Origin: Nisaea sp.
GTDB taxonomy: Bacteria; Pseudomonadota; Alphaproteobacteria; Thalassobaculales; Thalassobaculaceae
Direction: 5' to 3'
Length of the DNA: 64,000 nucleotides
NCBI RefSeq assembly: GCF_034670185.1
Contig: NZ_JAXMNY010000004.1
Span: 124,001 to 188,000, forward strand
Position numbers and translations under genes: made by a program. How positions within the stretch are numbered: the stretch's first letter is position 1; each line of letters starts with the position of its first letter. This document shows, in pieces, positions 8,721 through 16,492 of this stretch. A model generated the notes under the pieces. That model saw nothing but the letters and a program-made list of their open reading frames with translations. It searched no databases and was not told where the DNA came from.

Positions 8721-10040
8721 CTAGCGGGCCGCCAGTCCGCGCTCCAGCCGGGGGTAATACAGCGCCATGGTCCCGGCCCTGACCAGCAGGAACAGACAAT
8801 AGGCGGCCCATAGCCCGTGATTGCCGTACAGGTCGGTCAGCGGCCAGGCCACCGCGACGAAGACCGTGAGGGCGATCAGCATTCCGTTCCGCATCTCCGC
8901 CCCGCGCGTTGCCCCGATGAACATTCCGTCGAGCTGGAATGACCAGACCGCGACAAGCGGGATCGCCGCCGCCCACGGCAGATAGTCACGGGCGACATCC
9001 CGCACCGCCTGGATGCTGGTCATCAGGTCGATGAAAAGACTGCCGCCGGCGAAGAACAGCACGGTCATCAGGACAGCCAGCACGGCGGCGCCTTTTGTGG
9101 TGGCAATCACCGCCGCGCGAAGTTGCACCCGTGATCGCCGTCCGATCGCCTCGCCGACCAGCGCCTCGGCGGCATGCGCATAACCGTCCAGACCGTATCC
9201 CGCGACGCTTTTGAAGATCAGAAACACCGCATTGGCCGCCAGCACCGTGTCCCCGAGCCTCGCGCTCTCGTTCATGAAGAAGGCGGAGGCCGTCAGCACT
9301 GCCAGCGTGCGGATGAAGATATCCCGGTTCACCGCCATCATCGCCTTCAGGCGCCGGACCGCGGCAAGTTCCCGGAGACGCGGCAGACGGACATCGCGCG
9401 GCGCCAGCCGCCAGACCAGTACGGCGCCAACCAGAAGCCCGACATACTGGGCAATCACCGTCGCCAGCGCGACACCCTCGATGCCCCAGCCGAGCCCGAG
9501 CACGAAGATCAGGTTCAGCGCCACATTCACGCTATTGATGACGACCTGCTGGACCAGCCCGCCGCGCATGGCCTGCATGCCGAACAGCCAGCCCAGGACC
9601 GAGAAATTGCACAGAGCCGCCGGAGCGGCCCAGACCCGGATCATGAAATAGGACCGCGCCGCCTCTTCAACCTCGTCGCTGCCGTCCAGGATGGAGAAAG
9701 CGAAGTCCGCCATCGGCGCTGTCAGAGCGAGGCAGATCCCGCCAAAGAAAAGAGACAGCAGCAAAGCCCGGCCGAGGCTGGCCAGAACCTCCGTCCCGTC
9801 ACCGGCGCCTTTCGCCTGGGCGACGAAACCGGTCGTTCCCATGCGCAGGAAGCCGAAACCCCAATAGATGTAATTGAACAGCAGGGAGCCGAGCGCCACG
9901 CCGCCGATATAGAAGGCCGCATCCAGATGGCCGACCACGGCGGTATCCACCGCACCGACGAGCGGCACCGTGAGGTTGGACAGCACGACGGGCCAGGCAA
10001 GCGTCCAGACCCGGCGATTGATGGTTGGCTGAGCAGACAC
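8721..10040 (-). CDS. MATE family efflux transporter (DinF-like)
   Basis: A 439-aa inner-membrane protein with about twelve hydrophobic segments in two homologous halves, each starting with the MatE pattern (first half WPVVLSNLTVPLVGAVDTAVVG). MATE proteins export cationic drugs or metabolites using Na+ or H+. The GTG at 10040 (MSAQPTINRR) was chosen because it puts the first transmembrane helix right after a short basic tail and has GAAGG upstream. The frame stays open far upstream, but that part lies antisense-phase within cbiB and is not coding. It follows cbiB on the same strand after 140 bp. Confidence 0.9.
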   Translation of the reverse strand: MSAQPTINRRVWTLAWPVVLSNLTVPLVGAVDTAVVGHLDAAFYIGGVALGSLLFNYIYWGFGFLRMGTTGFVAQAKGAGDGTEVLASLGRALLLSLFFGGICLALTAPMADFAFSILDGSDEVEEAARSYFMIRVWAAPAALCNFSVLGWLFGMQAMRGGLVQQVVINSVNVALNLIFVLGLGWGIEGVALATVIAQYVGLLVGAVLVWRLAPRDVRLPRLRELAAVRRLKAMMAVNRDIFIRTLAVLTASAFFMNESARLGDTVLAANAVFLIFKSVAGYGLDGYAHAAEALVGEAIGRRSRVQLRAAVIATTKGAAVLAVLMTVLFFAGGSLFIDLMTSIQAVRDVARDYLPWAAAIPLVAVWSFQLDGMFIGATRGAEMRNGMLIALTVFVAVAWPLTDLYGNHGLWAAYCLFLLVRAGTMALYYPRLERGLAAR

Positions 10041-10180
10041 GTCTCTTGCTGCCTTCGAATTCTCGGGGTGGCGGGGTGTAATCCACCCCGGACCATAAAG
10101 ACAAGCCTGTCCGGCCGGTCCGAATAAATTCGTACGGCTGCCCGTCATATCTGTAGAGGGCCAGATCTGTAGAGCCGGGT

Positions 10181-11158
10181 TCAAGCGGTCAGCGCCAGGA
10201 ACCCCGTGAGAAGGATCAGCGCGCCACAGGCCAGGCGAAACAGGGTAAGCGCCCGCCGGATATCGCCCATGCCGGCATCGCCACCGCCCGCGCCCATCCA
10301 GGCATCCTCGACAATCTTGCCGCCATAGACGCGCGGCCCGGCAAGGCGCAGCCCGAGCGCGCCCGCCATCGCCGCCTCCGGCCAGCCTGCATTGGGCGAG
10401 CGGTGCAGACGGGCATCCCGCAGGGTGGCCCGAACAGACGAGCGGGCATCCGCGCCGGGCACCACGAAAGCGGCAGCCCATATCAGCACAGCCGATAAGC
10501 GCGCCGGGATGAGGTTCGCCAGATCGTCCAGCCGGGCGGATGCCCAGCCGAATTCCCGATACCGGTCGTTCTTGTGGCCGATCATGCTGTCGGCCGTGTT
10601 CAGCGCCTTGTAGGCAAGCAGGCCCGGCAGGCCGGCAAGCAGGTACCAGAAAGCCGGCGCCACCACGCCGTCGGAAAAATTCTCCGCCGCCGTCTCGATG
10701 GCCGCCCGGCTGACGCCGCCCTCGTCCAGTTGTTCGGGATCGCGTCCGACGATCATCGAAACCGCCCGGCGCGCGCCCGGCAAGCCGTCCGTCTCGAAGG
10801 CACGTGCCACTGCGGCGACATGATCGTGAAGGCTTTTCTGCGCCAGGAAGACGGACGCAATCGCCGCTTCCAGAAGCCATCCGTAGCTTACGAAAGAAAC
10901 AAGGCGATGCAGCAGCCAGCCAGCCAGCGCGGCGGCGGCAAGCAGAAGGACGGTCAGAAAGACACCGCCCCGACGGCGGGCCGCATCGCCGGCCCCGGGC
11001 CGGTTCCAGCGGGTCTCGCCCCAGCCGATCAGATTGCCGAACAGAACGACCGGGTGCGGCAGCCTGTTCCACAGGGCGGGCGGATCGCCGATCACAGCGT
11101 CGAACACCAGCGCCAGGCAAAGGATACCGCCCACGCTCTGCAATGCCGCCTCGATCAT
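10181..11158 (-). CDS. cbiB: Adenosylcobinamide-phosphate synthase
   Basis: Attaches the aminopropanol side chain to adenosylcobyric acid in cobalamin synthesis (CbiB/CobD). The 325-aa integral membrane protein has the family landmarks FDAVIGDPPALW and HPVVLFG near the N-terminus, the ETAAENFSDGVVAPAFWY block, NTADSMIGHKNDRYREFG and the PNAGWPEAAMAGAL block. Its partner cobP lies about 550 bp upstream on the same strand. I found no cobalamin riboswitch in the upstream region, so B12 repression, if present, works differently or from elsewhere. Confidence 0.93.
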   Translation of the reverse strand: MIEAALQSVGGILCLALVFDAVIGDPPALWNRLPHPVVLFGNLIGWGETRWNRPGAGDAARRRGGVFLTVLLLAAAALAGWLLHRLVSFVSYGWLLEAAIASVFLAQKSLHDHVAAVARAFETDGLPGARRAVSMIVGRDPEQLDEGGVSRAAIETAAENFSDGVVAPAFWYLLAGLPGLLAYKALNTADSMIGHKNDRYREFGWASARLDDLANLIPARLSAVLIWAAAFVVPGADARSSVRATLRDARLHRSPNAGWPEAAMAGALGLRLAGPRVYGGKIVEDAWMGAGGGDAGMGDIRRALTLFRLACGALILLTGFLALTA

Positions 11159-11279
11159 AACTACGCGTTCCCGCCGGTTTTCAGGTTCACGCCGACTGAC
11201 ACCATTTCAGGCGCCGTTTCCAGAGAATTCTATCGGTGTAAATGTCGTGGAGCGCGTCCGGGCTGTGCGCTCTGGAGAC

Positions 11280-11310
11280 AAAAAAGTGGCCCGGTCATGA
11301 CGACCGGGCC
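11280..11310 (-). terminator. Strong leftward Rho-independent terminator
   Basis: A 9-bp perfect stem GGCCCGGTC / GACCGGGCC with a 5-nt loop (11288-11310), followed in the leftward direction by AC and six T residues. In the rightward direction only a short T-run follows, so the signal works mainly on the minus strand. No protein gene ends close upstream on that strand. Confidence 0.8.
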
Positions 11311-11362
11311 ATTTCGATTCAAGTGAGTTCTCACAAGGAGAATCGGCTAAGGGACTCACCGC
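11280..11362 (-). ncRNA. Candidate small RNA with intrinsic terminator
   Basis: Read leftwards, this stretch of about 80 nt has its own promoter-like sequence and ends in a strong terminator. It contains a two-part stem: outer CGATTC/GAATCG (11315-11320 with 11340-11345) enclosing GTGAG-N2-CTCAC (11323-11334). Between the two stem parts the RNA carries UCCUU, part of a CUCCUU sequence complementary to Shine-Dalgarno sites. It encodes no plausible protein. No family is recognised; the call rests only on promoter, fold and terminator seen by eye. It could instead be the end of a long cobP transcript. Confidence 0.45.
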
Positions 11363-11367
11363 ATACT

Positions 11368-11396
11368 ATTATGCGCCTTCCGATTTTAATTTACAA
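11368..11396 (-). promoter_or_regulatory. Promoter-like sequence for the candidate sRNA
   Basis: On the minus strand TTGTAA and CATAAT are separated by exactly 17 bp, matching the sigma-70 consensus at 4/6 and 5/6 positions. They lie in an AT-rich patch, and the predicted start is near 11361. Such matches also arise by chance in AT-rich DNA. Confidence 0.4.
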
Positions 11397-11460
11397 TACG
11401 TAAACACATATCGTTTAATTAGTTAAATCGTCTCCTCATTTACGTTTGAAAGGTTTGCTG

Positions 11461-11694
11461 ATGGGACGGCGCTATTTCACACGCAGACGGCACGCTATAA
11501 AGGCAAGCCGTCTCTGGGTCAGGACCACGACGTGGATCGCCGCGCCGTGCCTCATGTCATGGTTGGCTTTCAAAGCCGTCACGAACGGAACGCTGGATCT
11601 TGCAGCGATCGCCGTGATTGCCGTTTTGGCCGCTATTTATCTGGTTTCGGTGCTGCGCGTGCGCGGGCTTTCCGGCGAATGGACGTTTTTCTGA
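11461..11694 (+). CDS. Small two-helix membrane protein, unknown function
   Basis: A 77-aa protein with a very basic N-terminus (MGRRYFTRRRHAIKASR) and two hydrophobic segments, about residues 22-40 and 46-65, ending with a short polar tail. The ATG at 11461 is preceded by GAAAGG at 7 bp; an in-frame TTG at 11446 would add five residues. I do not recognise a family. It is convergent with cobP (9 bp between the stops) and preceded by an AT-rich, low-complexity stretch that also carries the leftward sRNA promoter candidate. Confidence 0.6.
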   Translation: MGRRYFTRRRHAIKASRLWVRTTTWIAAPCLMSWLAFKAVTNGTLDLAAIAVIAVLAAIYLVSVLRVRGLSGEWTFF

Positions 11695-11703
11695 GGCCGC
11701 TTT

Positions 11704-12234
11704 TCAGCTTCCCTTTACCTGAACCGGAAGTCCGGCAACGACCAGGGTCACCCTGTCCGCGATCGCCGCGATGCGCTGATTGAGACGCCCCGCATGATCG
11801 CGGAAGGCGCGGGCGAGCCTGTTCTCCGGCACGATGCCGAACCCGACCTCGTTGGCGACCAGCACCAGATCGGCGGATGACGCACTGACGGCCGCACAAA
11901 GCCGCTCTATCTCCGCCTCGATATCCGCATCGCCAAGAAGATGGTTCGTCAGCCAAAGCGTCAGACAATCGACGAGCAGAACCCGGCCGGGCTCCGTCTC
12001 CCCTTTCAGGATGGCCGCAAGACCACGCGGCTCCTCAATGGTCTGCCAGCCGTCCGCCGCACGGTCCGCACGGTGCTGCGCGATGCGGGCCTTCATCTCG
12101 TCATCATGCGCCTCGGCGGTCGCGACATAGATCAATGCGCGCTCCGTTTGCCGGCAGATACTTTCTGCATAACGGCTCTTGCCCGAGCGGGCGCCGCCCA
12201 GTACCAAGGTCACCGATCCGCTGCTTTGCGTCAT
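11704..12234 (-). CDS. cobP: Bifunctional adenosylcobinamide kinase / adenosylcobinamide-phosphate guanylyltransferase
   Basis: Phosphorylates adenosylcobinamide and transfers GMP from GTP to it in nucleotide-loop assembly of cobalamin (CobP/CobU). The 176-aa protein has a P-loop GGARSGKS near residue 13, the guanylylated-histidine region ARIAQHRADR, the Walker-B-like LLVDCLTLWLTN and the family block VANEVGFGIVPEN. It is on the same strand as cbiB but separated from it by the small membrane-protein gene and the sRNA candidate, so they need not be one transcript. Confidence 0.93.
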   Translation of the reverse strand: MTQSSGSVTLVLGGARSGKSRYAESICRQTERALIYVATAEAHDDEMKARIAQHRADRAADGWQTIEEPRGLAAILKGETEPGRVLLVDCLTLWLTNHLLGDADIEAEIERLCAAVSASSADLVLVANEVGFGIVPENRLARAFRDHAGRLNQRIAAIADRVTLVVAGLPVQVKGS

Positions 12235-12333
12235 AAGGGCTGTCCTTCATTCGCCTGTCCCGCGCACACGGAGCAGAGTACACTTCGGCAAGGCCCGGTC
12301 ATACCCGGGCAGGTCGGCAAACAGGAGCAAGAC

Positions 12334-12537
12334 ATGCCACAAGACGATCTGACCATGAGCGCCCAGTTGCTTCTGGAATCTGTCGAAGAAGAGAATGCCG
12401 ATCTGCGTGAGGCATGGGAACAGCTTGAGCGGATTCTCAACACCATGCGTGCCGAAGGCCTGCAGCCGCCGGAAGATCTTCTGAAGCTGGAAGAGCGCAT
12501 GAAAGCCGATTTCGCGGCGGACAATTCCGGGAACTGA
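12334..12537 (+). CDS. Small acidic protein, unknown function
   Basis: A 67-aa acidic, probably largely helical protein, with a heptad-like pattern through EENADLREAWEQLERILNTM that suggests a short coiled coil. It starts at an ATG with AGGAG 7 bp upstream. Longer in-frame extensions overlap cobP and are not credible. It is divergent from cobP and convergent with ggt. No transmembrane segment, cysteine or metal motif is present. I do not recognise a family. Confidence 0.6.
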   Translation: MPQDDLTMSAQLLLESVEEENADLREAWEQLERILNTMRAEGLQPPEDLLKLEERMKADFAADNSGN

Positions 12538-12580
12538 CGCGCACCTGACGTGTGTCTGACAGCCCTCGTCCGAACGCCCG

Positions 12581-14101
12581 CTAGCGCACCATCCCCGCGG
12601 CCCTGGCCCGGGGATCGCCGACGGCGGCCATGCTGCCATCTTCATTCACCGCGACCGCCTGCACCGAGGCCAGCATCGGGTCCCGGCCCGGGCTGAGCTT
12701 GAGCTGCAGCCCCCGCGCCCCGGCAATGCCGGCGACGGTCTCCTCAAGCTCGGCATCCGCCAGAAGCGTCTCGGTTTCCGCATGCAGCCGGGCACGGCCG
12801 ACCGCATCCGGCAATGCATCGCCGAGTACCAGGCTGTTGAACAACACCTGCATGATCGACGTCGGAATCCGGGTCGATCCGGAAGCACCGATGGCCATGC
12901 GCACCTTGCCGTCCCGGAACATCAGGCTCGGCATCATGCTGGATACCGGACGCTTGCCACCGACAACCTCGTTCGGGTTCCCGGGCCATGGGCTGAACAG
13001 CATCATCTGGTTGTTCAGCAGAATGCCCGTCCCCGGCAGCACCACGCCTGAATGGTTGTTGTTGGAATAGGTGATGCAGGCCGCATTCCCGTCCCGGTCG
13101 ATCACGGCGAGACTTGTGGTCTCGCTCGACTCCCCGGCGGCGACGTTCACGAATGCCGGATCGCCATATCCGGCGGCCCGCTTCCGGAACATCTCCAGCA
13201 TCGCGCCCGCCAGCAGATCGTAATGCGCGCCGTCCGTGACGCTCTCGCCCTCCAGCGCCGCCAGTCCGCCGAAAACCAACCCGCCCGATGACGGCGGCGG
13301 CATGGTCGCGACGTCATGCCCCTTGAACCGTGCGGTCGCAGGCGCCCGCCAGATCGCCGCGTAACTTTCGAGATCGGCGCGGCTGAGAAAGCCGTCATGC
13401 GCCTCCATCTCCGCCAGCAACAGATCCGCAAGGGCGCCTTTGTAGAAACAGTCCGGGCCGTCTTTCGCGATCATCCGCAGGGACTGGCCATATTCCGGAT
13501 TGGCCATCTCTTCCCCTGCCCGGTAGAGACTGCCATCCGGCTTCAGCAAAAGTTTACGCGTCGCTTCCGTCAGGCTCAGCAGTGCTTCCGTGCGGGCCAT
13601 ACGCAGGGCCGCCTTGTGCCCGACCTTGAAGCCGCCTTCCGCCAACCCGATCGCCGGCTCCAGCACGTCGGCCATCGCCAGCTTGCCGAATTTCGTCTGC
13701 GCCTCGCCGAGCCCGCGCACCGATCCCGGGACCGCAACCGAGCGATGCCCGCGTTCATTCTCGCGGCCCTTCACCCGGACGACATAAGCGTTGTCGGTAT
13801 CCACGGATGGATAGAGATCGTAACGCGCGGTCATCGGGGCCACGCCGAGGAAATCGACGGACTCCGTCTTTCCGCTGGCGGCATCATGCAGGATCATGAA
13901 GCCGCCGGCGCCGATGCCGGAATCAAGCGGCTCCACCGTGCCCATGACATAAGCTGCCGCAACCGCCGCATCGATGGCGTTACCGCCGGCTTCGAGGATA
14001 TCCAGTGCCGCGCGGGACGCATCGGCATTGCCGCACGCCGCCGCACCTGCTTTTGGCGTGCCCTGTTGCCATGTCGTGATGCTCGGTTCCCGCTCGGCCA
14101 T
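12581..14101 (-). CDS. Gamma-glutamyltransferase family protein
   Basis: An Ntn-hydrolase of 506 aa that should self-cleave. The nucleophile is the first threonine of ETTSLAVIDRDGN (Thr328), and the N-terminal half opens with the NADASRAALDILEAGGNAIDAAVAAAY block typical of the large subunit. GGT-family enzymes hydrolyse or transfer gamma-glutamyl groups from glutathione and related amides. Two points differ from classical GGT: there is no signal peptide, so it is probably cytoplasmic, and the residue after the TT pair is serine rather than histidine. It may therefore be a GGT-like acylase with another substrate. Convergent with the 67-aa gene. Confidence 0.85.
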   Translation of the reverse strand: MAEREPSITTWQQGTPKAGAAACGNADASRAALDILEAGGNAIDAAVAAAYVMGTVEPLDSGIGAGGFMILHDAASGKTESVDFLGVAPMTARYDLYPSVDTDNAYVVRVKGRENERGHRSVAVPGSVRGLGEAQTKFGKLAMADVLEPAIGLAEGGFKVGHKAALRMARTEALLSLTEATRKLLLKPDGSLYRAGEEMANPEYGQSLRMIAKDGPDCFYKGALADLLLAEMEAHDGFLSRADLESYAAIWRAPATARFKGHDVATMPPPSSGGLVFGGLAALEGESVTDGAHYDLLAGAMLEMFRKRAAGYGDPAFVNVAAGESSETTSLAVIDRDGNAACITYSNNNHSGVVLPGTGILLNNQMMLFSPWPGNPNEVVGGKRPVSSMMPSLMFRDGKVRMAIGASGSTRIPTSIMQVLFNSLVLGDALPDAVGRARLHAETETLLADAELEETVAGIAGARGLQLKLSPGRDPMLASVQAVAVNEDGSMAAVGDPRARAAGMVR

Positions 14102-14322
14102 GTCGTCCTCTGGATGCGTAATCTTGGAAGCGCGCGAGTGTGATCTATTCCAGCGCGCCCTGCACTCGAATATTGCGGTATGCAGAATCTACGTTCCGGC
14201 ATTGATCGCGCTGGTCGCCGACAATCGTGCACGCACCGGCTCTTGCCCGCCATCCGCCGCCGGTCTATGTCGAAGCGTGGCCCCGAGCCGTTCCGTTATC
14301 CGCGCCGAGAAAGAGATATCCC

Positions 14323-15321
14323 GTGTCGAAAACCTATCGCCTGCTCCTGACCCAGCCGAAAGGCAGCCCGCGCTACGAGATGCTGAAGAGCAATCTGGAA
14401 ACGGACTGGGAGATCAAGACCTGGGCCAAGGATGACGGCGAGGATGCCTTCCGCGAACGGGTCGCGGATGTGGATGTGCTGGTCGGCGGCGGCGTGCCGG
14501 ATCTGCCCCAGGGCATTCCGCTGAAGCTCTTCCAGATCCCCTTTACCGGCTACGACTGGACCGGGCCGGAGAAGATCCCGGCAGGCACTGTTTTCTGCAA
14601 CACCTTCGAGCATGAGACCACGATCGCCGAACATGTGTTGGCCGGCATGCTGGAATTCCAGACCGGCCTGCTGCGCGAGACCCATCCGATGATGAAGGAG
14701 AAATCCTTCAATGGCCGGGACATCTCGAAAGGCCCGATGCACCGCGAGATGCGCGGCGCCACCGTCGGTATCGTCGGCTACGGCCATATCGGCCGCGAAG
14801 TCGCCAAGCGCTGCAAAGCCTTCGACATGCGGGTCATGGCGCTGTCCCGGACCAAGCGGGACGAGCCTGACGTGGTCGACTGGTACGGCACCCTCGACGA
14901 CATGGACACGCTGCTGGCGGAAAGCGATTTCGTCATCGTCACCGCGCCGCTGAACGACGACACGCGCAGCATGATCGACCGCGAAGCCTTCGGCAAAATG
15001 AAGTCCGACGCGGTGATCTGCAATGTCGGGCGCGGCGCCGTAGTCGACGAGGCAGCGCTTTACGAGGCGCTGTCGAGCAAACAGATCCGGGGCGGGATCA
15101 TCGATGTCTGGTACACCTACCCGTCGAAGAAAGACCCCAATCCCTGGCCGTCCAAATTCCCGTTCCAGAAGCTCGACAATATCATCATGTCGCCGCACAA
15201 CTCGGCCTGGAGCAACGAGATGGCCAACCGCCGCTGGGCCTTCGTCGCCGCCAATCTCGACCGGTTCGCCCGGGGCGAGGAGCTGGAGAATTTCTGCTTC
15301 GAGGGCACCCGCCAGGGCTGA
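14323..15321 (+). CDS. D-isomer-specific 2-hydroxyacid dehydrogenase
   Basis: A 332-aa NAD-dependent dehydrogenase of the D-2-hydroxyacid family. The nucleotide-binding motif is GYGHIGREV, the catalytic arginine is in NVGRGAVVDE and the histidine in SPHNSAWS. The C-terminal segment WPSKFPFQKL is longer than in GhrA-type enzymes. The GTG at 14323 (MSKTYRLLL) was chosen, with GAGAAAGAG upstream; the longer frame adds 32 proline-rich residues. It is not closely related to the GhrA-like enzyme at 5.0 kb. The substrate is unassigned; a phosphoglycerate- or formate-dehydrogenase-like activity is possible. Confidence 0.82.
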   Translation: MSKTYRLLLTQPKGSPRYEMLKSNLETDWEIKTWAKDDGEDAFRERVADVDVLVGGGVPDLPQGIPLKLFQIPFTGYDWTGPEKIPAGTVFCNTFEHETTIAEHVLAGMLEFQTGLLRETHPMMKEKSFNGRDISKGPMHREMRGATVGIVGYGHIGREVAKRCKAFDMRVMALSRTKRDEPDVVDWYGTLDDMDTLLAESDFVIVTAPLNDDTRSMIDREAFGKMKSDAVICNVGRGAVVDEAALYEALSSKQIRGGIIDVWYTYPSKKDPNPWPSKFPFQKLDNIIMSPHNSAWSNEMANRRWAFVAANLDRFARGEELENFCFEGTRQG

Positions 15322-15478
15322 TCCAGACAGGACTTAATACCGTTCGGCCGGGCACCGGCGGCAAGCCGCCACGTCCGGAGGACCGGATCCATTGAGCGCT
15401 GCTCGCGGATGTTTGCCCCTGCGAAAGGCAGAGAGCGGTCCGGACGACATTATTTATCGCGATTAACCCGCAAGACCA

Positions 15479-16345
15479 TTAGTGCAAGCCGGTCAATGCC
15501 TCGACGAGCACGGCGGTCAGGGCGGACCGGGTCGAGGCGTGCCGCTCGACAACGATGACCTTGCGGGTCGCAACAGGGTCCCCGAACGGCAAAACCCGGA
15601 TAGCGTCCCGCGTCCCCGGATCGAGCGCATAGGCCGGCACGACGGCCACGCCAAGCCCGCAGGACACCATCTCGATGATCGGCTCGATCGCATCCAGCTC
15701 CATCGCCTCATCCACAGCGAGGCCGCGACGGCGCAGTGCATGTTCGATGATCCGGCCAACGCCGGTACGCCTGTTGAAGCGGATGAAGGGATGGCGCGTC
15801 AGCAATTCCGCGTCACTCGCGCCCGCAAGCGCCGACGGCGCGATCACCGAGAGCGGCTCCTCGAAAATCAAGTGGTCCTTTAGTTCCGGAGGCAGACGAT
15901 CCGGCGCCGTCAGAATGGCGGCATCCAGCTCCCCATGCGCAACCCGCCCCAGCAGGCCCGCGGAAAGGCCGCTTTCGATCCGCACCCGCAGATCCGGAAA
16001 TCTCTCATGCAAGCTGGTCAACGCACCCGGTAGAACAGCAGTGCTCGCGGTCTGGATCACGCCGAGCCGGAGCGTGCCCGCGATATGCCCGTCGGGCTGC
16101 ACCGACTGTTTCAGATCCTCGTATTGAGTCAGGATCGCCCGTGCCTGCGGGATCAGTGCGGTGCCCCGGTCATTCAATACCGGAGGGCGGCGGGACCGGT
16201 CGAACAGATCCGCGCCCAGCTCCTGCTCCAAAGTCCGCATCTGCATGCTGACGGCGGACTGGGCAAGCCCGAGCCGATCCGCAGCAGCGGCAAAACTGCC
16301 CCGGGCGGCGACTTCGAGAAAGATCTGCAGGCGGCGAAGTGACAT
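15479..16345 (-). CDS. LysR-family transcriptional regulator
   Basis: A 288-aa LTTR. The winged helix-turn-helix spans about residues 1-60 (RLQIFLEVAARGSFAAAA then LAQSAVSMQMRTLE), followed by the linker helix and a periplasmic-binding-protein-like effector domain (about 90-285). The ATG at 16345 has GAAGAAGAG upstream. It is divergent from the acyl-CoA dehydrogenase/TPP-enzyme operon, the standard layout for an LTTR controlling its neighbour, and an AT-rich palindrome sits in the shared promoter region. The effector is unknown. Confidence 0.9.
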   Translation of the reverse strand: MSLRRLQIFLEVAARGSFAAAADRLGLAQSAVSMQMRTLEQELGADLFDRSRRPPVLNDRGTALIPQARAILTQYEDLKQSVQPDGHIAGTLRLGVIQTASTAVLPGALTSLHERFPDLRVRIESGLSAGLLGRVAHGELDAAILTAPDRLPPELKDHLIFEEPLSVIAPSALAGASDAELLTRHPFIRFNRRTGVGRIIEHALRRRGLAVDEAMELDAIEPIIEMVSCGLGVAVVPAYALDPGTRDAIRVLPFGDPVATRKVIVVERHASTRSALTAVLVEALTGLH

Positions 16346-16358
16346 CGACTCTTCTTCA

Positions 16359-16387
16359 ATATTTTTGATTTTAAGTATCAGAAATAT
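16359..16387. promoter_or_regulatory. Imperfect palindrome, candidate LysR operator
   Basis: A 29-bp AT-rich inverted repeat centred on 16373: ATATTT (16359-16364) pairs with AAATAT (16382-16387), and TGAT (16366-16369) with ATCA (16377-16380); 11 of 14 positions match. It lies 14-42 bp upstream of the lysR start, where LTTR autoregulatory sites usually fall, and inside the divergent promoter region of the acyl-CoA dehydrogenase operon. Confidence 0.5.
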
Positions 16388-16492
16388 GCGCTTGCCTGAA
16401 GTTATTCCCAACCGCACACTTCACGGACCCGTGAGAGGCGCGTGAATTTCGCGCTCTACCAAAATCAAGAAGACCCGCGTGAGGAAGCAGCC

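Noticed and set aside
10041..11120. N-terminal extension of the MATE protein to about 800 residues
   Set aside because: The extra part lies in an alternative frame of cbiB and has no transmembrane or domain features; a GTG with a ribosome-binding site at 10040 gives a normal MATE protein.
11159..11460. Cobalamin riboswitch upstream of cbiB
   Set aside because: No conserved B12-box sequence or matching stem arrangement was found; the only strong structure is the terminator hairpin and nested stem assigned to the sRNA candidate.
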